From positions 1-59,912 of the IMG/VR virus record IMGVR_UViG_3300025770_001265: DNA of 59,912 nt; one strand, written 5' to 3'. The notes beneath the pieces were generated by a model. That model had not been told where the DNA came from and did not search any database. It was given only the letters and a program-made list of their open reading frames with translations. Source of the DNA: a virus. Position 1 is the first letter of the stretch. Every line of letters starts with the position of its first letter. The position numbers and the translations under genes are program-made. Positions 10,075-17,782 of the stretch are shown here, piece after piece.

Positions 10075-10080
10075 CATAAT

Positions 10081-10680
10081 ATGAATATAGATTCCTCAAT
10101 AGAAGTTACGTTACCAAATGGACGTGTACTGAATTTAAAGAATTCCCTTACTTATGGTGGTGTCGATATATTGGCATCAGCTATAGCTGGGAGAAGCACT
10201 ATAAATTTTACACATTTCTATATAAGACACGCCACAGTAAAATCTGATGCAGATGATCCTGAAACAAACTTCCATGTCAATAAAGACCTACACGCCGTAA
10301 CCCACGCAGATTTTACTGCGGAGAATGGTAGCGCAGGATACTCAATATTAGACTTAAATACGGGCATAGAATTACGAACTTCTGATACGCAAAAATACAC
10401 ACAAAATGTAGTAAAGTTTCCTGTGACGTTTAATGCCATAGATATGGGTCTTAAGTTTAAGGATACGAATCAATCTAATTATAGCATAATTTACTATATG
10501 GGACTTGCCTCCAGACCTATGACAATACCAGCTGAGTATGTAGATGGCACTCAAACAGAACTAGATGAAGGTAAATATGATGTTATAACTTCTGTTATAA
10601 AGTTGGGTGAAAATGATTATTTTGGAATCCCAAATACCGGTACAGTATCAGTTGGATACGATCTTAAACTAGCTGTTTAA
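10081..10680 (+). CDS. Unknown tail-associated protein
   Basis: A 199-residue protein not recognised by family. It starts with a beta-rich segment (VTLPNGRVLNLKNSLTYGG) and has alternating polar and hydrophobic strands throughout, no signal peptide and no membrane segment. It lies six bases after the methyltransferase and its stop overlaps the next start. A minor structural or tail-associated role is inferred from position only. Confidence 0.65.
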   Translation: MNIDSSIEVTLPNGRVLNLKNSLTYGGVDILASAIAGRSTINFTHFYIRHATVKSDADDPETNFHVNKDLHAVTHADFTAENGSAGYSILDLNTGIELRTSDTQKYTQNVVKFPVTFNAIDMGLKFKDTNQSNYSIIYYMGLASRPMTIPAEYVDGTQTELDEGKYDVITSVIKLGENDYFGIPNTGTVSVGYDLKLAV

Positions 10681-11558
10681 TGAGAGGACCTAGTATAGAG
10701 TTAATTAGGTACGAACCTGAGTCTAGACCTCAAGCACCTGACGTACTTGGAAGCTACACTTTGGTAGTACGCGCATCGGGCTATAACATGCCGTCCGAAG
10801 TATTTATATACCATGCTATTAATGAGGAAAATCCTTACTCAGGAGATGTTTTTGAAGCCGTGGCAACTCCAAGTCAAATAGAAGAGTTACCTTTAAATAA
10901 ACCCTCTTTTTCTGCTGAAACTAATGAAGGAGTTCCTTTTTATAGGAGAAACCAATTAGAAATTTATTTTAGATCATTAGATGAGTTAAATGATTTTTGG
11001 GTGGAGCTAAAACGACAGGTTAATACTTTAGTAAAGAATTATAAGGTTATGGAGGAGTTAGTTAATACTAGCTTAGTTACGTTGAGTGGAGGCAGTCGCA
11101 TAGACACTACGACGATAGACCAACCATCGTCCCTTATAACTTTATATACCGAACCTGCTACTAGTGTTGATTTAGATGTAAATAAAAATATTAAAACAGC
11201 TGATGCTGGTATGTTTGGATGGCTGCCTGTAAGCGAAGACCAAGAAAAACCTAGTAATGCTAAACTTTTTTATAACCTAGGAAAGCATGCTGAGTTAAGT
11301 GAAATTTGGGAGTCAGGGTTAAAGGAACCTTACGGCGTCCATGCCTTGATTATTAATGGCTATCATTACTCTACTGGAGAACATGGAATTTATGAGATAA
11401 ACCAAAATGGAATATTTTGGTTAGATTTTGATCCAGATAACTTTTCAGGAGATAGATTAAATCTACCTAAACCCACAAAAAACCCATGGCCGGATGACTA
11501 CTTTGTGGGGTATGGCTCATCCAGTCCTAACATCATTAGATTGCTTTTGTACGTCTAA
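10680..11558 (+). CDS. Unknown protein at the end of the adhesin operon
   Basis: A 292-residue protein with no recognised family. The start overlaps the previous stop (TAATG), showing translational coupling. The sequence is mixed alpha/beta, with a helical stretch around residues 98-130 (LEIYFRSLDELNDFWVELK). The last 42 bp overlap tail-to-tail with the minus-strand gene that follows, so opposing transcripts meet here. No terminator hairpin was seen. Confidence 0.65.
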   Translation: MRGPSIELIRYEPESRPQAPDVLGSYTLVVRASGYNMPSEVFIYHAINEENPYSGDVFEAVATPSQIEELPLNKPSFSAETNEGVPFYRRNQLEIYFRSLDELNDFWVELKRQVNTLVKNYKVMEELVNTSLVTLSGGSRIDTTTIDQPSSLITLYTEPATSVDLDVNKNIKTADAGMFGWLPVSEDQEKPSNAKLFYNLGKHAELSEIWESGLKEPYGVHALIINGYHYSTGEHGIYEINQNGIFWLDFDPDNFSGDRLNLPKPTKNPWPDDYFVGYGSSSPNIIRLLLYV

Positions 11559-14081
11559 TTCAGTTGGCTGTGTGGTATAGGTGCCTAATTTAGGCGGCTC
11601 TATAAAAATATCAGCAAGCATTCTGTTAGCATCCTCCGCTCTCATAATGAAGTAGTGATTCTTTCTACGCACATTCAAGTTTTTTTGCGACATATAGTTG
11701 CCCACTTTTACTATATCTATATTTAACTTTTCGATCCCGGCTGTATGTATGCGAACTTCCTGTGCTTTAAAGTCCATTGAAACAATTTTATGAAAATCCT
11801 CTATAGGTATTCTAGACATCCATTGTCCAAAAATACCATGATTTTGTAAAGTCACCTGCCAATTCACACTAGGCATACTTTGTCTTAATATAGCTAATCC
11901 CTCTGTTAGTAAATGTATAAACTCAGAGCTACTATAGTTGGGGTCTAAGTTAGCGCCTTTGGATCTAAGCATTTCATTAATAAGGTGGGGAAAGTAAAAA
12001 TTACAAAAATCAGAAAAAGATTTATAGTCTATGGATTCGTCAGCAAAGGAGTAACCCTCCTCAGCTAAAACAAAGGTAGGAAATCTTAATTTAGGTAAAA
12101 TACTGTCATTAGGACATGCACATACCATGGGATAGCCATCAAGTCCTGCCAGGTGAACTTCATTACGTATGTTTGGGTTTATCTCTTCGGTTTGCTTTTG
12201 CCCAAAGATATGCAAGGCCGTGGCTAGTATTAAACGATTTTCTTTTGTATTTTTGACGAGTACGGGAGGAGATGCTAAATTCAAAAAGGAGCGACCTAGC
12301 ATCCCAGACACAAGCGCTACTGCTGCATTAGTGCCAGGACTATTATATATAATCTCTTTTGTTCCTATTTTTTTGAAAGACCAGTCAAAGTTAAGGAATG
12401 ATTTAACCCGTGGATGGCAGAATGAAATTTTAGATTCGACATCACCGCCGGTGCAAGCCCATGAGGTGCTTTGAAATCTACTACGGTCTGAAGACCAACC
12501 TAGTTTGTTTACTCCCAGCTTAACTATAGAGTTATTAATTTCTTTATTAATAATGTTACGTAAGGTAATACCAAATGTAGTATCTAGAAGAGCGGGTGTC
12601 TGTATATTACTGCAATCATCGATAACAACTGTTGAGGAAGTTAGAGACTGTATTGCGGCCGACACGATACTGGTTGCTTTAGTGGAATCCTTTTTAGACA
12701 TAATAAAGGATAATTGCTGGCTATCCATGGTCATAATGCCACTATGGTAAACATCAGAACTATCTCTAAAAATATGGGTTGTCTGCAGTTTTATTGTGAA
12801 ATTAGTAAAGTGTACATTTCTGCTGACATTTTGAGCTACGTATCCATCCTTCGTAGTAATGATTGTGTTACCATTGATAGTGTTTATCTCGCTACGAGCT
12901 GCACTAGACTCCAAGAGCGCTAGTATATCTGCACGTTGTGTATGCTCTAAATGTAGTCGCACTCTGTCTAAGGTTATAGGATCTTCTTTTAGTACTTCTA
13001 TAAATTCTTCAAATTTTACATCCTCCAAGGAACCTTGAGATACTAAAGTTAGAAATTGGTTAAGCACATATGTCCTAGCATCTCTACTTTGATCAAAAGT
13101 TGCTTTAAAAAGTTGATTTTTATTTACAAGTCCAAGTTCCTGAAATGAGTTATGTATGCCTAAGATAACATCAGCACTTGTAGATTCGTCTATAACCATT
13201 AAACCTTGCGAAAGTAACGGCGGTAAGTAGTTACCTTCTTTTTTCATTTTTATACTTACGCAATTTTGACTAACTGGGGATCCATGATTGAAATGATTTT
13301 TTGCTGATCCTAAAGCAGAAAATTCATCCCGCACAACGTACACACAAGTCTCGCTAGGATCTACAGCGTGAAGTCCAAATACGCCTCTATTATATGGCGT
13401 GACGTCCAATGATCTGGGCCTATCAAATTCAGGATTAATCACTTGAATGTCAGATATTGTAGAATAATTAGCAAAAGTTGGAAGCAGTAATAGTTTATTA
13501 TTTTTATCAGAATCCGACTTCCGACTATAATGTCGTTCTGTGTTTATTTTTAATTTATGTAAACTTTTGAGCTGCTGAAGCGTGTCATATAATTCCTGCT
13601 CATCTACAACAGAGACCATAGTACTTATATAGTTTAGATCATCACAATATTTCCTTAAATAAGTCCTACATGTAGAAAATTCAGGATTATTAACTAACTT
13701 AGATTTATTGCGATGTACTAGGTTTAAAAGTAAATCAAGGTCTTCGAGATATTCGCTTATTAAACGTTTAGACCACTGCAGGGAGTCAAATATAGGGCTC
13801 TCAAGTCTATTGAAGTAGAATTTAAATATGTATTCCATAGACTCTTCAAAAGACTTCCCTGATACGTAGCTCATAAATGAGATAATGTTTCCTGCTTTAA
13901 AGTCCCCGAACTTATCCGGATTTACGAATTCATAATCTTTTATATAGAGATGTTTTTGATTTGCCTTTGGATTGTCTATGAAATAAGATCCCTTTTTATG
14001 CTTATGAACAGTAAACCCAAGATCTTGTGCAAGACGTATTGGACGTATAGCCTCAAAAAGCTTGTTGACTTTAGCTAACAT
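11517..14081 (-). CDS. Primase/helicase-like protein with degenerate CHC2-like N-terminus
   Basis: An 854-residue protein on the minus strand. The N-terminus runs KKGSYFIDNPKANQKHLYIK, then FGDFKAGNIISFM and GKSFEESMEYI. This follows the layout of DnaG-type CHC2 zinc fingers, whose tail reads G-D-V-I-x-F then SF-x-EA, but the metal-binding Cys/His are absent. A middle segment (YNSPGTNAAVALVSGMLGRS) sits where a nucleotide-binding loop might be, but it lacks a clean Walker A. The function is inferred weakly as a divergent or inactive primase-helicase relative. It is one of only two long minus-strand genes and starts 17 bp from a divergent neighbour. Confidence 0.5.
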   Translation of the reverse strand: MLAKVNKLFEAIRPIRLAQDLGFTVHKHKKGSYFIDNPKANQKHLYIKDYEFVNPDKFGDFKAGNIISFMSYVSGKSFEESMEYIFKFYFNRLESPIFDSLQWSKRLISEYLEDLDLLLNLVHRNKSKLVNNPEFSTCRTYLRKYCDDLNYISTMVSVVDEQELYDTLQQLKSLHKLKINTERHYSRKSDSDKNNKLLLLPTFANYSTISDIQVINPEFDRPRSLDVTPYNRGVFGLHAVDPSETCVYVVRDEFSALGSAKNHFNHGSPVSQNCVSIKMKKEGNYLPPLLSQGLMVIDESTSADVILGIHNSFQELGLVNKNQLFKATFDQSRDARTYVLNQFLTLVSQGSLEDVKFEEFIEVLKEDPITLDRVRLHLEHTQRADILALLESSAARSEINTINGNTIITTKDGYVAQNVSRNVHFTNFTIKLQTTHIFRDSSDVYHSGIMTMDSQQLSFIMSKKDSTKATSIVSAAIQSLTSSTVVIDDCSNIQTPALLDTTFGITLRNIINKEINNSIVKLGVNKLGWSSDRSRFQSTSWACTGGDVESKISFCHPRVKSFLNFDWSFKKIGTKEIIYNSPGTNAAVALVSGMLGRSFLNLASPPVLVKNTKENRLILATALHIFGQKQTEEINPNIRNEVHLAGLDGYPMVCACPNDSILPKLRFPTFVLAEEGYSFADESIDYKSFSDFCNFYFPHLINEMLRSKGANLDPNYSSSEFIHLLTEGLAILRQSMPSVNWQVTLQNHGIFGQWMSRIPIEDFHKIVSMDFKAQEVRIHTAGIEKLNIDIVKVGNYMSQKNLNVRRKNHYFIMRAEDANRMLADIFIEPPKLGTYTTQPTELDVQKQSNDVRTG

Positions 14082-14098
14082 AATGAAAAAATGCTCAT

Positions 14099-15151
14099 AT
14101 GGATTTTATAACAGACAATAATCCCAAGAATATCAATTACGTCAAGTCTTTGTTAGGAAAGTTTCCTTCATACGTAAAGGAGGCTAACTACACAAAAAAG
14201 CCTCGTATAGCAAGAGGATCATTCGCAAACACTGTAGACAGAGAATTTCCGATGGACACACCTGAAAACACTTTTCTGAGTTATGCTTACATAAAAGCAG
14301 CAACAAAGGACGGTGGGTTAAGTCCAAACAAAACCATCCATTTAAATAAGATAAAAGCTGCAGCCCAGTTACACGGAAATACAGAAGATATAGAAAATAT
14401 TGACGCTGCGGTAAATAAAGATGTTCTTGAGTCTAAAACAAAAGAAGCAAAAAATAACTTTGCTCTTATAATAGATTTTGAAAAGAAAGGCGGGCTGAAG
14501 TATTACTATCCTATTACCTCTCGCGAGTTACTTGAAAAATCAGCGCGTGACCTAGTAGAGGATGAAAGAAAAATGCCTTTAGAAGCATTTCGCACAGCCG
14601 CCAGTTGTATAGTAAAAAAAGCTAATGATTTTGGAATTTCAAAATCATTACCAACAAAAATTCTAAGAACTGGAGCTGATCGAGAGTTTAATATAAAGAT
14701 CGCTAATTTTGCAGCAAAACAAAGGGCCAAGAAATTCGGAGAAGATGCGGGTATTATTTACTACGACATTGTGAAGACAGCGTCTTCAGACAAGCAAAAC
14801 CTAGATAACTATCTTAATCTCTTTTTGGATATGGATAGGATCAATAAAGTGGCCTACAGCAGAGACATGCTGAATCCATATGAAGCCTTTTATTCCGGGG
14901 TAGATAACTCTGAGATAGAAAAAGCTGCAGAAGCCCATGTATTAATTAATGAAGCTCCAGTGCCGCTAGAAGAATTTAAGAAGTCAGCTAAAGAAGTAGT
15001 TGAAGCTAATTTTAATGAAAAGGAGGCTGCTTTAATCATGCCTGCCGTTGAGGCAGCTGAGAAAAGCGGTGGAGTAAGTGCAACTCTTAAAGTAATGGCC
15101 TTAGGGAAAGACCTTCAGTCTAGATTCCTACAAGCATTAGTAGAAAAATAA
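14099..15151 (+). CDS. Unknown Lys/Ala-rich protein, probable virion component
   Basis: A 350-residue, mostly helical, charged protein that was not recognised. It has repeated AA/KA-rich helices (KSAKEVVEANFNEKEAALI near the C-terminus) and no membrane segment. It opens the + strand cluster of small virion-like genes. Its stop overlaps the start of the next gene (TAATG). The 17 bp to the divergent minus-strand gene leave no room for a full promoter, so transcription probably starts inside the neighbouring gene. Confidence 0.65.
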   Translation: MDFITDNNPKNINYVKSLLGKFPSYVKEANYTKKPRIARGSFANTVDREFPMDTPENTFLSYAYIKAATKDGGLSPNKTIHLNKIKAAAQLHGNTEDIENIDAAVNKDVLESKTKEAKNNFALIIDFEKKGGLKYYYPITSRELLEKSARDLVEDERKMPLEAFRTAASCIVKKANDFGISKSLPTKILRTGADREFNIKIANFAAKQRAKKFGEDAGIIYYDIVKTASSDKQNLDNYLNLFLDMDRINKVAYSRDMLNPYEAFYSGVDNSEIEKAAEAHVLINEAPVPLEEFKKSAKEVVEANFNEKEAALIMPAVEAAEKSGGVSATLKVMALGKDLQSRFLQALVEK

Positions 15152-15435
15152 TGAATCATATACAAAAATATCAATTAATTAAACTGGCAGCACAGGTACA
15201 CGCCCCGGGTTCGGTAGGCGCATTCTTCCAAACAGATCCAATTCGACAATCTCCGTTTCCTAAGTCCTCAAAGCCACCTGTCCAAGCAGAGCCTGATCCA
15301 GCTCCGCCACGACCCGCGTATCCACCATTAAAGGCAGGTGAGCAACCTGCATCCGTAGAGCCTTCTCCTCCTGCCCTCAAGGGCGGCACCCCCGGTAAGG
15401 GTTTGCAGGAAAAACTTCGTAAATTAGGTTGGTAG
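15151..15435 (+). CDS. Small Pro-rich protein with MNH(I/L)xK N-terminus
   Basis: A 94-residue protein. The N-terminal helix MNHIQKYQLIKLAAQ resembles the starts of the next two proteins. The middle is a proline-rich, probably unstructured segment (residues 40-80), and the end is basic (GKGLQEKLRKLGW). The function is unknown. The shared N-terminus suggests a common sorting or packaging signal. Confidence 0.65.
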   Translation: MNHIQKYQLIKLAAQVHAPGSVGAFFQTDPIRQSPFPKSSKPPVQAEPDPAPPRPAYPPLKAGEQPASVEPSPPALKGGTPGKGLQEKLRKLGW

Positions 15436-15450
15436 CAGACTACACGTAAA

Positions 15451-15966
15451 ATGAATCACTTAGAAAAAATAGCAGTTGCCGGAAATTTAACAAAACTCAT
15501 GCAGAGTTTAAAAGGAGTGGGAGACGCAGGCGCAGGTACCTCACGACTTACTGACGCTTTGAAATCTGTAGCCACCAACCCATATGCTCAAGTTACGACT
15601 GCAGGCGGTGCGCTAGGCTCATTATCAGATGATCCAGTGGGAGGAGCCCTGACAGGAGCAATAGGCGGAGCAGGAGCACTTTTAGGCGGTAAATTAGGTA
15701 TAAAGGGCATGAGAAATCTGGCTCAATCAGGACGCTTAGGCGAGGGTATGCAATCAACTTCTTGGATGGAGAAAAATCCTCTTGCTACTGGATCGTTAGC
15801 AACACTAGGAATTGGAGGAGGAGCCGCAGCTGGTGCAGCAGCGGGTGGTGGTTATTCAGAAGGCATGCAACGGCTTTTACCTATACTGCAAGACTTATTT
15901 AAAGAAACCCAGGATAAGTATCGGCTAGACAAAGGTACAGCGTACTACGGTGATAGTGAGGCTTAA
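15451..15966 (+). CDS. Gly/Ala-rich virion-like protein with MNHLEK N-terminus
   Basis: A 171-residue protein beginning MNHLEKIAVAGNLTK. Two glycine-zipper-like hydrophobic stretches lie near residues 50-90 and 110-132 (GIGGGAAAGAAAGGG), either of which could insert into a membrane. Such proteins are often internal or ejection components of tailed phages, but that assignment is inference. The stop directly abuts the next start. Confidence 0.65.
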   Translation: MNHLEKIAVAGNLTKLMQSLKGVGDAGAGTSRLTDALKSVATNPYAQVTTAGGALGSLSDDPVGGALTGAIGGAGALLGGKLGIKGMRNLAQSGRLGEGMQSTSWMEKNPLATGSLATLGIGGGAAAGAAAGGGYSEGMQRLLPILQDLFKETQDKYRLDKGTAYYGDSEA

Positions 15967-16590
15967 ATGAACCATTTAGAAAAAGTAGCAGCAGCTCAGT
16001 ACATAATACAGCCTGGGCTCACTAAAGAAGCTTGGGATCGCAATGCATGGTATTCTTATGTTCCTATAGTAGGAGATATAGGTAATGCAGTTTCCAACGC
16101 CTCAGATGGTAATTGGTTGAACGCAGCTGGTAATCTAGGGATGGCTGCTTTGAACTTTATACCTGGAGCTGGTTTAGCCGCAAAAGGTTTACAACTAGGC
16201 GCTAAAGGTCTTGGAAGTATGGCTGCTAAGGGAATAGCAGCAAAAGGAATGACTGCAGGAGGTCAGCGGCTGGCGACACAAGCGGCTGGCGGAATTACTA
16301 GCGGCATAAACAAAGCAGTAGCACGCACAGGGACAGGCAGGCTTAACTCCGTAGTGGGTAGTATGGCAAAAAGCCCAAAGACATGGCTTGCAGGGTCTGC
16401 CGTCGGCAGCATACTAGGCGATACTCTGGGAGGAGACGACCAACAACAACAACCACAGCAACAATCAGGTGGTCTTGGTCTTGGTTGGAATCAGAATAGT
16501 GGAAACCAAGGAACCGGTCAGCAATTCTTCAATCCAGGCCAAACATACGGCGGGTTAAATAACTCCGCCGGATCTAATACTATATATTAA
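15967..16590 (+). CDS. Gly/Ala-rich virion-like protein with MNHLEK N-terminus
   Basis: A 207-residue protein starting MNHLEKVAAAQYIIQPG, close to the start of its neighbour. The middle is amphipathic Gly/Ala-rich (residues 40-155, including NLGMAALNFIPGAGLAAKG). The C-terminus is Gln/Asn/Gly-rich and low in complexity (residues 156-207). It is likely a paralogue, at least at the N-terminus, of the previous gene. A membrane-active or internal virion role is inferred. Confidence 0.65.
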   Translation: MNHLEKVAAAQYIIQPGLTKEAWDRNAWYSYVPIVGDIGNAVSNASDGNWLNAAGNLGMAALNFIPGAGLAAKGLQLGAKGLGSMAAKGIAAKGMTAGGQRLATQAAGGITSGINKAVARTGTGRLNSVVGSMAKSPKTWLAGSAVGSILGDTLGGDDQQQQPQQQSGGLGLGWNQNSGNQGTGQQFFNPGQTYGGLNNSAGSNTIY

Positions 16591-16603
16591 AAGGCCAGGG
16601 CAA

Positions 16604-17158
16604 ATGCAGGTGCCTCAAATAAATAGGAAAGTAGCGGGAAATTTACTTTCTGAGGATTCTACTTTTGGAACTACAGCGCATATCATAGCCTATGGTGCGT
16701 ACGGAGATGAGATGTACGAGATGGATATTCTTGAACTCTTTTCCAAGCTAGAGGATGATTTTGGGGTAGAGATGTCAGATGATGTCAGACAGAAGTTACA
16801 GGCTATTATGTTGTGTACTCAATCAGATGCCTTCTTCCATGACCCAGAGGCCTTTAGAGCAGTTTGCAATACGTTGGTGGATGGTGATCCAGGATTCCTA
16901 ATATTTGATGACTTAACCATACCAGAGATACTTTGGTCGACTTATGAGGTTAGCCTAAATCATCCAGGTGTGGAGTTTACGCAAGCAGTAAATAATTTAA
17001 TTGATCGTGAGTTAAAGGAGGAAGGTGAGGATTTAGATTCTTTGGATGAAGCTGGCGACTTGCCATATTTCGACAGGGCTGTAACCCACCTTAGGGGAGA
17101 GCTTAAAGAGCAGTTAAATACGCTTGGAGTAGATACAGCCAAGCTGCCTCAAGTCTGA
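16604..17158 (+). CDS. Unknown acidic protein in virion gene cluster
   Basis: A 184-residue acidic, helical protein of unknown family (for example FLIFDDLTIPEILWSTYEV). Its ATG follows a purine-rich AAAAGGCCAGGG segment that could serve as ribosome binding site. It is the last gene before a promoter-like element with an overlapping hairpin. A role in head or tail completion is possible from position only. Confidence 0.65.
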   Translation: MQVPQINRKVAGNLLSEDSTFGTTAHIIAYGAYGDEMYEMDILELFSKLEDDFGVEMSDDVRQKLQAIMLCTQSDAFFHDPEAFRAVCNTLVDGDPGFLIFDDLTIPEILWSTYEVSLNHPGVEFTQAVNNLIDRELKEEGEDLDSLDEAGDLPYFDRAVTHLRGELKEQLNTLGVDTAKLPQV

Positions 17159-17161
17159 AAT

Positions 17162-17187
17162 ACACCAGCTCTTGGTGTTATATATAG
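17162..17187 (+). promoter_or_regulatory. Promoter-like GTGTTATATATAG with overlapping inverted repeat
   Basis: The motif GTGTTATATATAG (17175-17187) matches sites at 41,783 and 51,117 and lies 45 bp before the next start. A perfect inverted repeat, ACACCA-GCTCT-TGGTGT (17162-17178), overlaps its 5' half. It could be a middle/late promoter, a terminator-like hairpin for the upstream gene, or both. Confidence 0.5.
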
Positions 17188-17231
17188 TTGTACACATATG
17201 TGTATTTGAACTTTTCTTATATAACAACTAA

Positions 17232-17513
17232 ATGAAAAAAACTACAGAAGACGAATTAGAATATACCATAAATAATATTAATGAATTAGATATCGAATTA
17301 GATGAGTTAGAAAATCGGTGTCAAGCTTTAGCTATAGAAATAAAAATAATTGAAGAAGTACTACAGCTTGACAAGTATAGCTCTCGTCTTGGCGAGAGTG
17401 ACCAAGCTTTATATACGCACCATTTACATGAGGCGGGAAAGTCCGCGAATACTGTCTTTCATTTAAGTGCGGCACGGCGACTACTGGAGAGTGCACGCGA
17501 ATGGGCTTTGTAG
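17232..17513 (+). CDS. Small coiled-coil protein
   Basis: A 93-residue protein. Residues 5-48 form a strongly heptad-like Leu/Ile/Glu coiled coil (INNINELDIELDELENRCQ region). The remainder is helical and ends in ESAREWAL. The function is unknown. It is the first gene after the promoter-like motif and the last + strand gene before the terminase. Confidence 0.6.
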   Translation: MKKTTEDELEYTINNINELDIELDELENRCQALAIEIKIIEEVLQLDKYSSRLGESDQALYTHHLHEAGKSANTVFHLSAARRLLESAREWAL

Positions 17514-17782
17514 TATAATCTGAAATCACGAGAAACAATACGGATTACGTTGGAACACGCAAATCCAGAAAATGCCTGCAAGTAAACAGTACCGGAATCA
17601 CTGACTAACTAACTTGTCTATCATGAGTGATGATGTACTTTTTCAAATCCTTGTCGACAGGATGAGCAATTGTATTAGCGCAATGAGGACGTAAGAGCTC
17701 TGTTACATTTACGCCTGAAGAACGCAGGTATAGCCGCGATTCGCGTGGTCCGTAACTCAGAAAGTAAGAGAGATACTACTCT
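17514..17782 (+). other. 270-nt gap with tiny ORFs and possible structured RNA
   Basis: No convincing gene. A 23-codon ORF (17623-17694, MSDDVLFQILVDRM...) runs into a different open frame from 17679 (NEDVRALLHLRLKNAGIAAI...) that continues past 17783 antisense to the terminase. A single -1 shift would join them. Short hairpins such as CCGCG-ATT-CGCGTGG occur near 17735. Whether this is a frameshifted small gene, a small RNA or neither cannot be decided here. Confidence 0.3.
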
